A stretch of 64,000 bases of DNA from Collinsella sp. (GCA_019425045.1 JAHYYI010000003.1:69704-133703); one strand, 5' to 3'. Positions 15,678-24,498 are shown, counted from the stretch's first letter. The notes: generated from the sequence alone by a model not told the origin. Numbers and translations: made by a program.

Positions 15678-16880
15678 ATGGACGCCAAGTTTACCGAGCT
15701 CGTCGAGCAGCTGAACGGCCTCGATTTTAAGGGCATGTACGGCAGCGACTTCCTGCACACCTGGGATAAGACCACCGATGAGCTCAAGGCGCTCTACATC
15801 GTCGCCGACGCCCTGCGCGAGCTGCGCGAGAACAACGTTTCGTCCAAGATCTTCGATTCGGGTCTGGCCGTCTCCCTGTTCCGTGACAACTCCACCCGTA
15901 CGCGCTTCTCCTTCTCTAAGGCAGCCAACCTGCTCGGCCTTGAGCTGCAGGACCTGGACGAGAAGAAGTCCCAGATCGCTCACGGCGAGACCGTCCGCGA
16001 GACCGCTACCATGATTTCCTTCATGGCCGACGTCATCGGCATCCGCGACGACATGTACATCGGCAAGGGCGACGCCTACATGGCCGAGGTCTCCGAGTCT
16101 GTCCAGCAGGCCTACGAGGACGGCGTTCTGGATCACCGTCCCACGCTCATCTCCCTGCAGTCCGACTCCGATCACCCAACGCAGTCCTCTGCCGACATGC
16201 TCTACCTCATCAACGAGTTTGGCGGCCTCGAGAACCTCAAGGGCAAGAAGGTTGCTGTCACCTGGGCCTACTCGCCCTCTTACGGCAAGCCGCTGTCCTG
16301 CCCGCAGTCGCTGATCAGCCTGCTGCCCCGTTTTGGCATGGACGTCACCCTGGCCCACCCCGAGGGCTACGACCTCATGCCCGAGGTCGTCGAGCGCGCC
16401 AAGGGCTATGCCGCCGAGTCCGGCACCACCTTTAAGCAGGTCAACACCATGGCCGAGGCCTTCGAGGGCGCCGACATCGTGATCCCCAAGAGCTGGGCTC
16501 CGTTTGCCGCCATGGAGAAGCGCACCAACCTGTACGCCGAGGGCGACGATGCCGGCATCGCTGCGCTCGAGAAGGAGCTGCTCGCTCAGAACGCTACGCA
16601 TCAGGACTGGTGCTCCACGACCGAGCTCATGGAGAAGACCGCCAACGGCCAGGACACCATCTTTATGCATCCGCTGCCCGCCGACATCTCCGGTGTCTCC
16701 TGCGAGCACGGCGAGGTCAACGCCGACGTCTTCGACATGCACCGTGTGGGCATGTACAAGGAGGCCAGCTACAAGCCGTACGCCATCGCAGCCATGATGT
16801 TCCTGCAGAAGGTTGCCGATCCCGCCACTACCCTCAAGGCCCTCGACGAGCGCAACACCGCCCGTTGGTTCCAGGCCTAA
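15678..16880 (+). CDS. ygeW: Knotted carbamoyltransferase YgeW
   Basis: A 400-residue aspartate/ornithine-carbamoyltransferase-family protein. The carbamoyl phosphate motif STRTR is at residues 72-76; a HPTQSSADML motif and MHPLPADISG follow. The start at ATG 15678 has GGAAAGGA before it; an extended frame to 15450 runs through the tandem repeat and lacks a signal. YgeW homologues are knotted transcarbamylases of unsettled physiological acceptor, and occur with ygeX/ygeY in purine-degrading gut bacteria. There it could convert a carbamoylated product to carbamoyl phosphate and so yield ATP (inference). Confidence 0.93.
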   Translation: MDAKFTELVEQLNGLDFKGMYGSDFLHTWDKTTDELKALYIVADALRELRENNVSSKIFDSGLAVSLFRDNSTRTRFSFSKAANLLGLELQDLDEKKSQIAHGETVRETATMISFMADVIGIRDDMYIGKGDAYMAEVSESVQQAYEDGVLDHRPTLISLQSDSDHPTQSSADMLYLINEFGGLENLKGKKVAVTWAYSPSYGKPLSCPQSLISLLPRFGMDVTLAHPEGYDLMPEVVERAKGYAAESGTTFKQVNTMAEAFEGADIVIPKSWAPFAAMEKRTNLYAEGDDAGIAALEKELLAQNATHQDWCSTTELMEKTANGQDTIFMHPLPADISGVSCEHGEVNADVFDMHRVGMYKEASYKPYAIAAMMFLQKVADPATTLKALDERNTARWFQA

Positions 16881-16903
16881 AGCCGGGTTGAGGTAAGCCA
16901 TGT

Positions 16904-16945
16904 AAAGGGGGCGCTCTGCCAACCGGCGGGGTGCCCCCTTTTTGC
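16904..16945 (+). terminator. Intrinsic terminator after ygeW
   Basis: AAAGGGGGC pairs with GCCCCCTTT across a loop of about 20 bases, ending in TTTTT (to about 16,943). Confidence 0.7.
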
Positions 16946-17031
16946 ATCGTGGGCGTGCGGGATAAGCGCTTTCGATGTAGATGCCCCGCGACGCGAGTTA
17001 TGGGTACGATGGTTTCAGGGGAGGTATCGCC

Positions 17032-17646
17032 ATGAAACTTGGTTGCGTCATTATGGCTTCGGGCGAGGGCAAGCGGTTTGGCTCTAACAAGATGCTTGCC
17101 GATATCTATGGCGAGCCGCTGATTGCCCGGACCATCGATTCGGTTCTCCGGGGCTTTGACGTTGTGGTTTCGACGCGTTGGCCCGAGGTCGCTCAGATTT
17201 GCGAGGACAAGCATTGCCCGTGTGTGCTGCACGATGGCGAGCTGCGCAGCGAAAGCGTCCGTGCGGGCCTTTCGTGGGGAGTCGAACGCAACTGGAAAGG
17301 TTGCCTCTTTTTGCCGGGCGACCAGCCGCTTGTGAGCGCGGATTCTTTTGAGGCCATGGTTCGCGCGTTTGACGAGCATGGTCGCAATCATCCGGTGCGC
17401 TTGGCGTGTCATGGTGAGCCTTCGAGCCCGGTGCTCTTTCCTAGGCAGCTGTTCCCTTCGCTCATGCTTCTCGAGGGCAAGGACGGTGGCGGGTCGATTC
17501 TCAAGGGCCGCACCGACGTTGCGTTGGTCGATGCGCGTGCTTACGAACTGTGGGATGTCGATACCGCCAAGGGACAGCGACGCATAACGGAGCATATCGC
17601 CGCCTGCTCGTATTTTGATCGCGTGGCCAACTGCATCAATCAATAA
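17032..17646 (+). CDS. mocA: MobA/MocA-like nucleotidyltransferase
   Basis: A 204-residue protein starting at ATG 17032 after AGGGGAGG. The N-terminus carries the glycine/lysine loop of MobA-like NTP transferases (ASGEGKRFGSNKML, residues 9-22), and LPGDQPLVS contains the metal-binding aspartate. Family members attach CMP or GMP to molybdopterin. In this cluster it is likely to make the cytosine dinucleotide cofactor of the Mo hydroxylase (inference from context). It ends nine bases before hyuA, so the two are probably co-transcribed. Confidence 0.85.
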   Translation: MKLGCVIMASGEGKRFGSNKMLADIYGEPLIARTIDSVLRGFDVVVSTRWPEVAQICEDKHCPCVLHDGELRSESVRAGLSWGVERNWKGCLFLPGDQPLVSADSFEAMVRAFDEHGRNHPVRLACHGEPSSPVLFPRQLFPSLMLLEGKDGGGSILKGRTDVALVDARAYELWDVDTAKGQRRITEHIAACSYFDRVANCINQ

Positions 17647-17655
17647 GGAGCAATT

Positions 17656-19023
17656 ATGATCATCATCAAAAACGGTGCGCTCGTGACGCCCCAGGGGCTT
17701 CGCCGCGCCGATCTTGCCATGGAGGGCGACAAGATTGTGCGGATTGCCGCGGCAATCGAGCCGGGCGAGGGCGATACCGTCGAGGACGCCACCGACTGTT
17801 GGGTGTTTCCCGGCTTTATCGACGGCCACACGCACATGCAGTGCTGGACCGGCATGGATTGGACGGCCGATAGCTTTGAGACCGGCACGCGCGCGGCTGC
17901 CTGCGGCGGCACGACGACCATTGTGGACTACGCGACGGCCGATCGCGGCGTGACCATGCCTGATGCCCTGGCCGAGTGGCATCATCGCGCCGACGGCACC
18001 TGCACGGCAAACTACGCTTTTCATATGGCACTCGCCGAGTGGAACGAGCGCAACCGCGCCGATCTTTCGGCCATGCGCGAGGCGGGCGTGTCGTCGTTTA
18101 AGACCTACTTTGCCTACGACCATCTGCGCCTGGACGATGCCGAGACGCTCGAGGTGCTGGAGGAGCTCAAGCGCGTGGGCGGTATCCTGTGCGTGCATTG
18201 CGAGAACGGCACGTTGGTCAACGCGCTGCAGAAGCGCGTGTTTGAGCAGGGTATCCACGGGCCCGAGGGCCATGCGCTCAGCCGTCCAGACGTGTGTGAG
18301 GCCGAGGCCGTGAGCCGCCTGCTGTATCTGGCGCACTTGGCCGGGGACGCTCCGGTCAACGTGGTGCACCTTTCGACCAAGCTGGGGCTCGAGGCCATTC
18401 GCGCTGCCAAAGCGCGCGGGCAGAAGAACATCTATGTCGAGACATGCCCTCAGTATCTGATGCTCGACGACACGTGCTACTTGGAGCAGGGCGAGGACGG
18501 CTTTGCGGGCGCCAAGTACGTGATGAGTCCGCCGCTGCGCCATGCCGGCGACCGTGCGGCACTGCGCGAGGCGCTTGTGGCCGGCGAGATCGATACGATT
18601 GCGACCGACCACTGTAGCTTTAACCTGCACGGGCAAAAGGACCGCGGGCGCGACGACTTCCGCGCGATTCCCAACGGCGGACCCGGCGTGGAGCATCGTC
18701 CCGTCGCGATCGCTACGAGCTTTGAGGGACAGCTGGGTCCCGAGGATCTGTGCCGCCTGATGAGCGAGAACCCGGCGCGCGTCTTTGGCATGTATCCGCA
18801 CAAGGGCTGTCTTGCCGAGGGCGCCGATGCCGACGTGTGCGTGTGGGATCCCAAGGCGCGCTGGACGATTAGCGCCGCGACGCAGCATCAGGCCGTGGAC
18901 TACACGCCGCTCGAGGGCTTTGAGGCGCACGGCCGCGCCAAGGCCGTGTTTGTGAACGGCGTACTGGCTGCGCGCGACGGCGAGCCCACCGGAGCCCAAC
19001 CCGGCCGCTACGTGCCCCGCTAA
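17656..19023 (+). CDS. hyuA: Dihydropyrimidinase/hydantoinase-like amidohydrolase
   Basis: A 455-residue cyclic amidohydrolase. The metal centre is indicated by GHTHMQ (HxH), the lysine that is normally carboxylated in SSFKTYFAY, CVHCENG, VVHLSTK and TDHCSFN. These enzymes open hydantoin or dihydropyrimidine rings. In purine-degrading gut bacteria the homologue HyuA is part of the ygeXYW-xdhD-ssnA group, where a ring-opening step is expected. AAGGAG precedes ATG 17656. It is convergent with yqeC. Confidence 0.9.
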   Translation: MIIIKNGALVTPQGLRRADLAMEGDKIVRIAAAIEPGEGDTVEDATDCWVFPGFIDGHTHMQCWTGMDWTADSFETGTRAAACGGTTTIVDYATADRGVTMPDALAEWHHRADGTCTANYAFHMALAEWNERNRADLSAMREAGVSSFKTYFAYDHLRLDDAETLEVLEELKRVGGILCVHCENGTLVNALQKRVFEQGIHGPEGHALSRPDVCEAEAVSRLLYLAHLAGDAPVNVVHLSTKLGLEAIRAAKARGQKNIYVETCPQYLMLDDTCYLEQGEDGFAGAKYVMSPPLRHAGDRAALREALVAGEIDTIATDHCSFNLHGQKDRGRDDFRAIPNGGPGVEHRPVAIATSFEGQLGPEDLCRLMSENPARVFGMYPHKGCLAEGADADVCVWDPKARWTISAATQHQAVDYTPLEGFEAHGRAKAVFVNGVLAARDGEPTGAQPGRYVPR

Positions 19024-19031
19024 TAGGAGGG

Positions 19032-19769
19032 CTACCGCTGGAGGCTGCTGGCGATGAGGGGGCGGTCGAGGGCTGCCTCAAAGCGATCTGCCATGGCCGG
19101 GTCGCTGAGCGTGTCGACTTGGTTGAGCATGATGCGGGCATTGTCGAGGTTCAACATCTGCAGCTCGGCATTGAGCACCATGGCGACGCGCTCTGGGGTG
19201 GCAGCGTCGGTGGGCTCGCAGCCGCAGCGCTCGCAGAAGAGCTCGGGGCGGTGGACAACCTTGGCGACGGGCTTGCCCAGCCCTGAGGCGCCGACGACCC
19301 AGACAACGTTTGCCGTGGCGGCGGGAATTACCGGCTCCCAGGCGGCATGCGCCTTGAGCGGGAGTCGCTTGCTGCCATCTGCCTCGGCCAACACATAGTC
19401 AAAGCGCTGCGCCAGCTGGTCGAGCGGCTCAGCGGGGGCGGAGAGCTTGCCTGTCTCCGGGTCCAAGACGCCTGCCTGGCAGATGCTTCCGCGCACAAGG
19501 CCCGCGCAGGCCTCGCAGGTGCAGCCGGGGGCATGCGCGGCACCCGGCTTCCAAGGCGCGGCATCCAGGCGACGGTTTGACCCGTCCCACGGCACGCCGG
19601 CGACGGGAAACATGTGCGTGGCGGTGCAGAGGAGCACGCGGCCGCCAGCGCGCATGAGCTCGAGACCCAGCGTCTTTAGCAAGGTCGACTTACCGCCACT
19701 GCCGATAATTGCGGTAATGCCCGGCTCGATCCTGAGCGCCGAGGCAAGATTGCCGCTAACCGTTTCCAT
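19032..19769 (-). CDS. yqeC: Selenium-dependent hydroxylase accessory protein YqeC
   Basis: A 245-residue protein with a P-loop-like GSGGKST at residues 23-29 and a cysteine-rich centre (CTCEAC near 95 and CERCGC near 180) that could bind metal. The family marks selenium-dependent molybdenum hydroxylase loci and is found with yqeB. Its biochemical job is not established. Selenium insertion or cofactor handling is the usual proposal. It is transcribed divergently from yqeB, with about 100 bases between the starts. Confidence 0.88.
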   Translation of the reverse strand: METVSGNLASALRIEPGITAIIGSGGKSTLLKTLGLELMRAGGRVLLCTATHMFPVAGVPWDGSNRRLDAAPWKPGAAHAPGCTCEACAGLVRGSICQAGVLDPETGKLSAPAEPLDQLAQRFDYVLAEADGSKRLPLKAHAAWEPVIPAATANVVWVVGASGLGKPVAKVVHRPELFCERCGCEPTDAATPERVAMVLNAELQMLNLDNARIMLNQVDTLSDPAMADRFEAALDRPLIASSLQR

Positions 19770-19782
19770 TTGTTCACCGCCG

Positions 19783-19788
19783 TATAAT
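19783..19788 (+). promoter_or_regulatory. Candidate -10 box for yqeB
   Basis: A perfect TATAAT lies 84 bases before the yqeB start in the divergent yqeC-yqeB region; no good -35 is at the normal distance. The same AT-rich stretch may also serve yqeC. Confidence 0.4.
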
Positions 19789-19871
19789 ACTGTGATAATA
19801 AATAATCATCAGAGTAGCGGTCGAACCGCTTTTGCTCTGCTCAAACCGTAGCACAGGGAGGTGCCCCGGGA

Positions 19872-20666
19872 ATGCTCGTTTATGTTCGCGGCGCCGGCGA
19901 TATCGCCACGGGCGTCGCCGCTCGCTTGGTGCGCGCCGGCGTGTCGGTCGTTATGGCCGATATCGCGGTTCCCACGTGCATCCGTCGCACAATCAGTTTT
20001 TGCGAGGCCATTCGCCTGGGCGAGGTCCAGGTCGAGGGCATTCGCGCTCGCTTGGCGCAGACGCCAGCTGAGGCGCTTGCGATTGCCGAGGCTGGAGATG
20101 TCGCCGTTGTGGTGGACCCCCAGGCCAAGATGCTCGGCGAGCTGAAACCCGCTGCCGTGGTCGACGCGATTTTGGCCAAGCGCAATCTAGGTACCACGCG
20201 CGACATGGCGCCTGCCGTCATCGCCGTGGGGCCGGGCTTTACCGCGCCGGTTGACTGCGACGCCGTGGTCGAGACCATGCGCGGGCATTTTCTCGGCCGT
20301 GTCATTACCCAAGGTTCGCCCCAGCCCAACACAGGCGTGCCGGGCATTATCGCCGGCTATGGCAAGGAGCGCGTTATCCACAGCCCCGCCGCCGGTGTGT
20401 TTCGGTCCGACAGCGCGATCGGCGACATCGTGAGCGCCGGCGACGTGATCGGGTATGCGGGTGATACTCCCATGGTCACGCAGATCGATGGCTGTCTGCG
20501 CGGGCTTTTGGCCGACGGTGTTCAGGTGACCGAGGGCTTTAAATGTGCCGACGTCGACCCGCGCGGCGATGCCAGCTATATCAACTACATTTCGGACAAG
20601 GCGACGTCGGTCGGCGGCGGCGTGCTCGAAGCACTCGCTATGCTCACCGGTGTCTTTAGAGGATAG
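19872..20666 (+). CDS. yqeB: Selenium-dependent molybdenum cofactor protein YqeB (EF2563 family)
   Basis: A 264-residue Rossmann-type protein (VRGAGDIATGVAARLVRAG at the N-terminus) with the conserved VGPGFTAP and GDTPMVTQIDGCLRGLL regions of the YqeB/EF2563 family. The family is a marker of selenium-dependent molybdenum hydroxylases and is needed for their maturation. Sulfur or selenium transfer to the Mo centre is proposed but unproved. It is followed nine bases later by the XdhC-family gene, so the two form an operon. AGGGAGG lies upstream. Confidence 0.9.
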   Translation: MLVYVRGAGDIATGVAARLVRAGVSVVMADIAVPTCIRRTISFCEAIRLGEVQVEGIRARLAQTPAEALAIAEAGDVAVVVDPQAKMLGELKPAAVVDAILAKRNLGTTRDMAPAVIAVGPGFTAPVDCDAVVETMRGHFLGRVITQGSPQPNTGVPGIIAGYGKERVIHSPAAGVFRSDSAIGDIVSAGDVIGYAGDTPMVTQIDGCLRGLLADGVQVTEGFKCADVDPRGDASYINYISDKATSVGGGVLEALAMLTGVFRG

Positions 20667-20675
20667 AAGGCAGCA

Positions 20676-21719
20676 ATGGAAAAGCTCGATGTTGTGAATG
20701 CGGCGCTTGCCGCCTTGCGTGCTGGTGAGACGTGCGAACTGGTGGTAGTGGCCGGCACAGCGGGGTCGTCGCCGCGTGGCGTGGGCGCCTGGATGGCCGT
20801 TTTTGCCGACGGTAGCCAAGTGGGCACCATCGGCGGCGGCAAGATCGAGCTCTTTGCGCTGGGCGAGGCCCGCGAGCTGCTGGCCGGGGGTCAATCGCGT
20901 CTGGTCCGCTACACCATGGGCGGCGAGAACTCCGATACCGGCATGATCTGCGGCGGAGCCATCTGCCTGTGCTATCTGCACCTGGACGCGACCGAGGCGC
21001 CGTTGTTCCAGGAGATTGCCGATGTGCTGGCATATCGCCGCATCGGCGACTTCGTCATTGACTTTGAGCCGTTTATCGCAAGCGCGCTCGAGGGCGATGT
21101 GGCCGAGTGCCATGGCGAGGAATCGCGCCGCACCATTGCGGGCTGCCCCGGGCTTTCGCTGGCGGAAGAGGGGAGCAGCGTCACCTACACCAACGCCGCC
21201 TCCGAGATTCCTCCCGCGCACATCGAGACGCTCTGCCCCGAGGGCCTGACCTATATCTTTGGCTGCGGACACGTGGGTGCTGCGACGGCGCGGGTGCTCA
21301 CGGCGGCGGGCTTTGCCGTCGTGGCTTGCGACGACCGCCCCGGCACGTTGACGCCCGAATGGGTGCCCGGTGTCTACGACCGTCGTCTGGTCGACTACAA
21401 GAACCTGAGCAAGCAGTGCCCCATCGGCCCGCGCGACCTGGTGGTCGTCGCCACGGCGGGTCACAAGTCCGATATCGACGTGGTGATTCAGGCCATGCGC
21501 GCCAAGCCAGCCTATCTGGGCTGCTTGGGTTCGCGCCGTAAGACGGCCTTTGTGCGCGCCCGCCTGGAGCAGGAGGGCTTTACGCAGGACCAGATCGACG
21601 GGCTGCACCTGCCGATCGGCGTTGCCATCGAGGCCGAGGATCCCGAGGAGATTGCCATCTCCATCGCTGCCGAGATGATCCACCTGCGCCGCACCAAGCT
21701 CGTCCCCCGCAAGCGCTAG
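20676..21719 (+). CDS. xdhC: XdhC/CoxI family molybdenum-hydroxylase maturation protein
   Basis: A 347-residue protein with the N-terminal XdhC_CoxI segment (AGTAGSSPRGVGAWMAV, GTIGGGKIE) and a C-terminal Rossmann domain (YIFGCGHVGAATARVL near 200, LGCLGSRRKTA near 290). XdhC proteins bind Mo cofactor, promote its sulfuration and deliver it to xanthine dehydrogenase. Together with YqeB and the MobA-like protein it supplies the maturation set for the Mo hydroxylase at the left edge. Length is normal. Confidence 0.93.
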   Translation: MEKLDVVNAALAALRAGETCELVVVAGTAGSSPRGVGAWMAVFADGSQVGTIGGGKIELFALGEARELLAGGQSRLVRYTMGGENSDTGMICGGAICLCYLHLDATEAPLFQEIADVLAYRRIGDFVIDFEPFIASALEGDVAECHGEESRRTIAGCPGLSLAEEGSSVTYTNAASEIPPAHIETLCPEGLTYIFGCGHVGAATARVLTAAGFAVVACDDRPGTLTPEWVPGVYDRRLVDYKNLSKQCPIGPRDLVVVATAGHKSDIDVVIQAMRAKPAYLGCLGSRRKTAFVRARLEQEGFTQDQIDGLHLPIGVAIEAEDPEEIAISIAAEMIHLRRTKLVPRKR

Positions 21720-21737
21720 TCGCATCCCCATATATGA

Positions 21738-21802
21738 GTTGCGGTGAAATAGTTCCTAGATAAGCCTGCCGGGCGGTCAGCCAGGAACTATTTCACCGCA
21801 AC
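21738..21802. repeat. Palindromic intergenic element, copy 1
   Basis: A perfect 20-bp inverted repeat (21738-21757 with 21783-21802) with outer arm GTTGCGGTGAAATA and inner arm GTTCCT. A relative with the same outer arms but a different inner stem lies at 23250-23314, on the other side of the permease gene. Both are preceded by CATATATGA. It could act as a bidirectional terminator. Confidence 0.85.
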
Positions 21803-21863
21803 TGCTGTTTGACCCCGGGGGATGCAGGATCGCGGGTCAAAATGCTACCTGTGCCATATGCCC

Positions 21864-21869
21864 TATAAT
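21864..21869 (+). promoter_or_regulatory. Candidate -10 box for the purine permease
   Basis: TATAAT lies 51 bases before the chosen permease start; the -35 position has no clear match. An earlier in-frame start would place it inside the gene, which supports the later start. Confidence 0.4.
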
Positions 21870-21920
21870 GTCCGCTCGTTGAGCGGCATGGGGCCGCTGC
21901 CTAGAGTATGGGAGGCGCAA

Positions 21921-23249
21921 ATGGCGGAGTCGGCAGCAGGGGGCGCCCTGTTCGAGCGTACGGGAAAAGTTTCGTTTGTGCAGGTATTGCCCCATGCACT
22001 GCAGCATGTGCTGGCGGCATTCGCGGGTATCGTCACGCCCGCCATCATCATCGCGTCGGTCTGCGGCTTTACCCCTCAGGAGGAGGCCGCTGTCATCCAG
22101 GCGTCGCTCGTCCTCTCGGCGCTTGACATTTTCCTTCAACAGTTTCCCATAAAAGGTGTTGTCGGTTCGGGCTTGCCCATTGTGATGGGTGCGAGCTTTA
22201 CCTTCGTGCCGGCGCTCAAGGCAGTCGGGCTTGAGCTTGGTTTTGAGGCCGTGCTGGGCGCCCAGGTAATCGGCGGCGCGCTCGTCGTGCTCTTCGGCTT
22301 GCTGTTTAGGCGCGTAAGCTTTCTCTTTCCGGCCCCGGTGCTCGGCACCGTCATCTTTGTCATTGGCCTGTCGCTATGCCCAGTGGCAGTTGCCTCCATG
22401 GCGGGCGGGGAGAGCGCGGCGGATTTTGGCAGTGTCACCAACTGGGCCGTCGCACTTGTGACGTTCGTTGTCACCTTTATGGCTGGCAACTACGGCAAGG
22501 GCGCGCTTAGGCTGGGCAGCATCCTGGCTGGTATCTGCGCGGGCTTTGTTTTGGCTGCGGTGTTGGGCATGGTCGATTTCTCGGCCATCGCGACCGCCAG
22601 CTGGTTCGCCCCGCCGGCACTTGGCGCCCATCGTCTGGTGTTCGATCCGGCAGCGTGTGCCGTGGTAGGCGTCGTCGCCATCGTGAACGCCGTGCAGGTT
22701 ATGGGAGAGTTTGCCGCCGTGTCCTCTGCTGCGCTCGATACCCCCGCGACCGATAGTCAGATCTCGGGCGGATTGATTGCCAATGGCCTCGTCGGTATGC
22801 TCTCGGGCTTTTTGGGCGGCGTCCCCACGGCAACCTTTGGCCAGAATGTGGGCATTATCGCCGAGAACAAGGTCGTCAACCGCATGGTCTTTACGCTTGC
22901 CGCCGCCATCTTGCTCATCGCGGGCCTGCTGCCCAAGTGCGCGGCAGTGCTCACGTCCATTCCGCAGCCGGTAATCGGCGGCGCCACCATTGGCGTGTTC
23001 GCGACCATCGGCATGAACGGTGTGGTCATGTTTGCCCGCCACGGCCTGTCTCAGCGCGATACCACGCTCATGGGTCTCTCTATCGCCTTTGGCACGGGTA
23101 TCGAGCACACGGCCGGCGCGCTTGCTGGCGCTGGATTCCCCGCATGGGTCGGCACCGTCTTTGGCGGATCCTCGATTGCCGTCGCCGCGCTCGTCGCCGT
23201 CGTCCTCAACCTGGTCCTGCCTCGCCAAAAAATAACGCCCCATATATGA
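21921..23249 (+). CDS. NCS2 family purine (uracil-xanthine type) permease
   Basis: A 442-residue transporter with about 12-14 hydrophobic segments. The nucleobase-ascorbate signature appears as GQNVGIIAENKVVNR near residue 307, and the conserved PIVMGASFTFVPA region lies near 85. ATG 21921 is chosen because GGGAGG (21910-21915) stands before it; the frame extends 33 codons further without support. It probably imports xanthine, urate or a related purine with a cation for the pathway encoded upstream. The TGA stop overlaps the beginning of the second palindromic element. Confidence 0.92.
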   Translation: MAESAAGGALFERTGKVSFVQVLPHALQHVLAAFAGIVTPAIIIASVCGFTPQEEAAVIQASLVLSALDIFLQQFPIKGVVGSGLPIVMGASFTFVPALKAVGLELGFEAVLGAQVIGGALVVLFGLLFRRVSFLFPAPVLGTVIFVIGLSLCPVAVASMAGGESAADFGSVTNWAVALVTFVVTFMAGNYGKGALRLGSILAGICAGFVLAAVLGMVDFSAIATASWFAPPALGAHRLVFDPAACAVVGVVAIVNAVQVMGEFAAVSSAALDTPATDSQISGGLIANGLVGMLSGFLGGVPTATFGQNVGIIAENKVVNRMVFTLAAAILLIAGLLPKCAAVLTSIPQPVIGGATIGVFATIGMNGVVMFARHGLSQRDTTLMGLSIAFGTGIEHTAGALAGAGFPAWVGTVFGGSSIAVAALVAVVLNLVLPRQKITPHI

Positions 23250-23314
23250 GTTGCGGTGTAATACGGACTGTTTAAGCTTGTTAAGCCATCAAACAGTCTC
23301 TATTTCACCGCAAT
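23250..23314. repeat. Palindromic intergenic element, copy 2
   Basis: Left arm 23250-23273 (GTTGCGGTGTAATA then CGGACTGTTT) pairs with AAACAGTC...TATTTCACCGCAAT (23291-23314). The outer arm matches copy 1, but the inner stem differs and still pairs. The conserved CATATATGA flank supplies the permease stop codon. Confidence 0.82.
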
Positions 23315-23556
23315 TGCCATTTTCCTCCGTCCTCTAGGGATCAATTTGTGCGGGGGAGTTGTGGAGTTGTGCAGGCAGACGAGGTTTTTCTGGAAATACG
23401 CTCTCGATGCGCGTATAGTACCGATTGTTTTGTCGGCTCCTGCTGCGTCGAGTCCAAACCGCGAAATGCCATGAGCGGCGCGGATGCAGCCAGGAGGCAC
23501 GAGGACAACCCATCGTGGCCACGCCCCGTGCTTAAAACCCCAAGAAGGAGTGAACA

Positions 23557-24114
23557 ATGGCAGAAGAGAAGTATGTGCCGCGTCTGAAGACCAAGTACAA
23601 CAACGAGGTCAAGCAGCAGCTTCAGGACAAGTTCCAGTACGAGAACGTCATGATGATCCCCAAGTTTGAGAAGATCGTCGTGAACATGGGTGTCGGCGAG
23701 GCCGCTACCGATTCCAAGGCCATCGACGGTGCCGTGCGCGACCTGCGCGCCATCACCGGCCAGCAGCCGATGATCACCCGTGCCCGCAAGTCCATCGCTA
23801 CCTTCCGCCTGCGCGCTGGTATGCCGATCGGCTGCAAGGTTACCCTGCGTGGCGACCGTATGTGGGAGTTCTTCGATCGTCTGACCTCCGTCGCGATCCC
23901 CCGTATCCGCGACTTCCGCGGCATCTCCGCCAAGAGCTTCGACGGCCGTGGTAACTTCTCCATGGGCGTTACCGAGCAGCTCATCTTCCCCGAGATCGAC
24001 TTCGACTCCGTCGATCACCAGCGTGGTATGGACATCACTTTCGTGACCACCGCCAACACCGATGAGGAGGCCAAGGCCCTTCTGGACGCCTTCGGTTTCC
24101 CGTTCAAGAAATAG
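23557..24114 (+). CDS. rplE: Ribosomal protein L5
   Basis: A 185-residue 50S protein that binds 5S rRNA and helps form the central protuberance. Family features seen are VVNMGVGEA, TRARKSIATFRLR and the C-terminal FGFPFKK. AGAAGGAG precedes ATG. It is the first gene of the ribosomal block here. The normal preceding genes rplN and rplX are missing, and 240 non-coding bases and a permease gene stand upstream. The region before it holds TATAGT (23414-23419), a possible -10. Confidence 0.97.
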   Translation: MAEEKYVPRLKTKYNNEVKQQLQDKFQYENVMMIPKFEKIVVNMGVGEAATDSKAIDGAVRDLRAITGQQPMITRARKSIATFRLRAGMPIGCKVTLRGDRMWEFFDRLTSVAIPRIRDFRGISAKSFDGRGNFSMGVTEQLIFPEIDFDSVDHQRGMDITFVTTANTDEEAKALLDAFGFPFKK

Positions 24115-24129
24115 GTTCACCTGCCCTAT

Positions 24130-24159
24130 AAGCGCCGTTCCCACAAGGGGGCGGCGCTT
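24130..24159 (+). promoter_or_regulatory. Hairpin between rplE and rpsZ
   Basis: AAGCGCCG pairs with CGGCGCTT over a 14-base loop, with partial outer pairing of GTTC with GAAC. There is no strong T-tract, so it may tune expression or mRNA processing rather than end transcription. Confidence 0.4.
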
Positions 24160-24193
24160 GGGGCGAACAATACTCTATGTGAGGAGGATATAA

Positions 24194-24379
24194 GTGGCTA
24201 AGACATCGATGATCGTCAAGTGCAATCGCAAGCAGAAGTTCTCTACTCGTGAGTACACGCGCTGCCAGCGCTGCGGCCGTCCGCACTCTGTGTACCGCAA
24301 GTTCGGCCTGTGCCGTGTCTGCTTCCGCGAGCTTGCACTCAAGGGCGAGCTTCCCGGCGTTAAGAAGGCCAGCTGGTAA
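24194..24379 (+). CDS. rpsZ: Ribosomal protein S14, zinc-binding (type Z)
   Basis: A 61-residue short S14 with the CxxC...CxxC zinc ribbon (CQRCGRP and CRVCFRE). It starts at GTG 24194 after GAGGAGG. It belongs to the 30S head. The zinc-dependent form is the ordinary one in Gram-positive ribosomal operons. Confidence 0.96.
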   Translation: MAKTSMIVKCNRKQKFSTREYTRCQRCGRPHSVYRKFGLCRVCFRELALKGELPGVKKASW

Positions 24380-24498
24380 GTCACTACCAGCGTTTCAAGC
24401 ATCCGTTTGGAACAGGGAAAACGCGCTAAAAAGGCTTTGCCGTTAAGGGCGGCGAAGAACCAAGAGCACGTGTTCATCAAGAACGAAGGAGAATCTGT

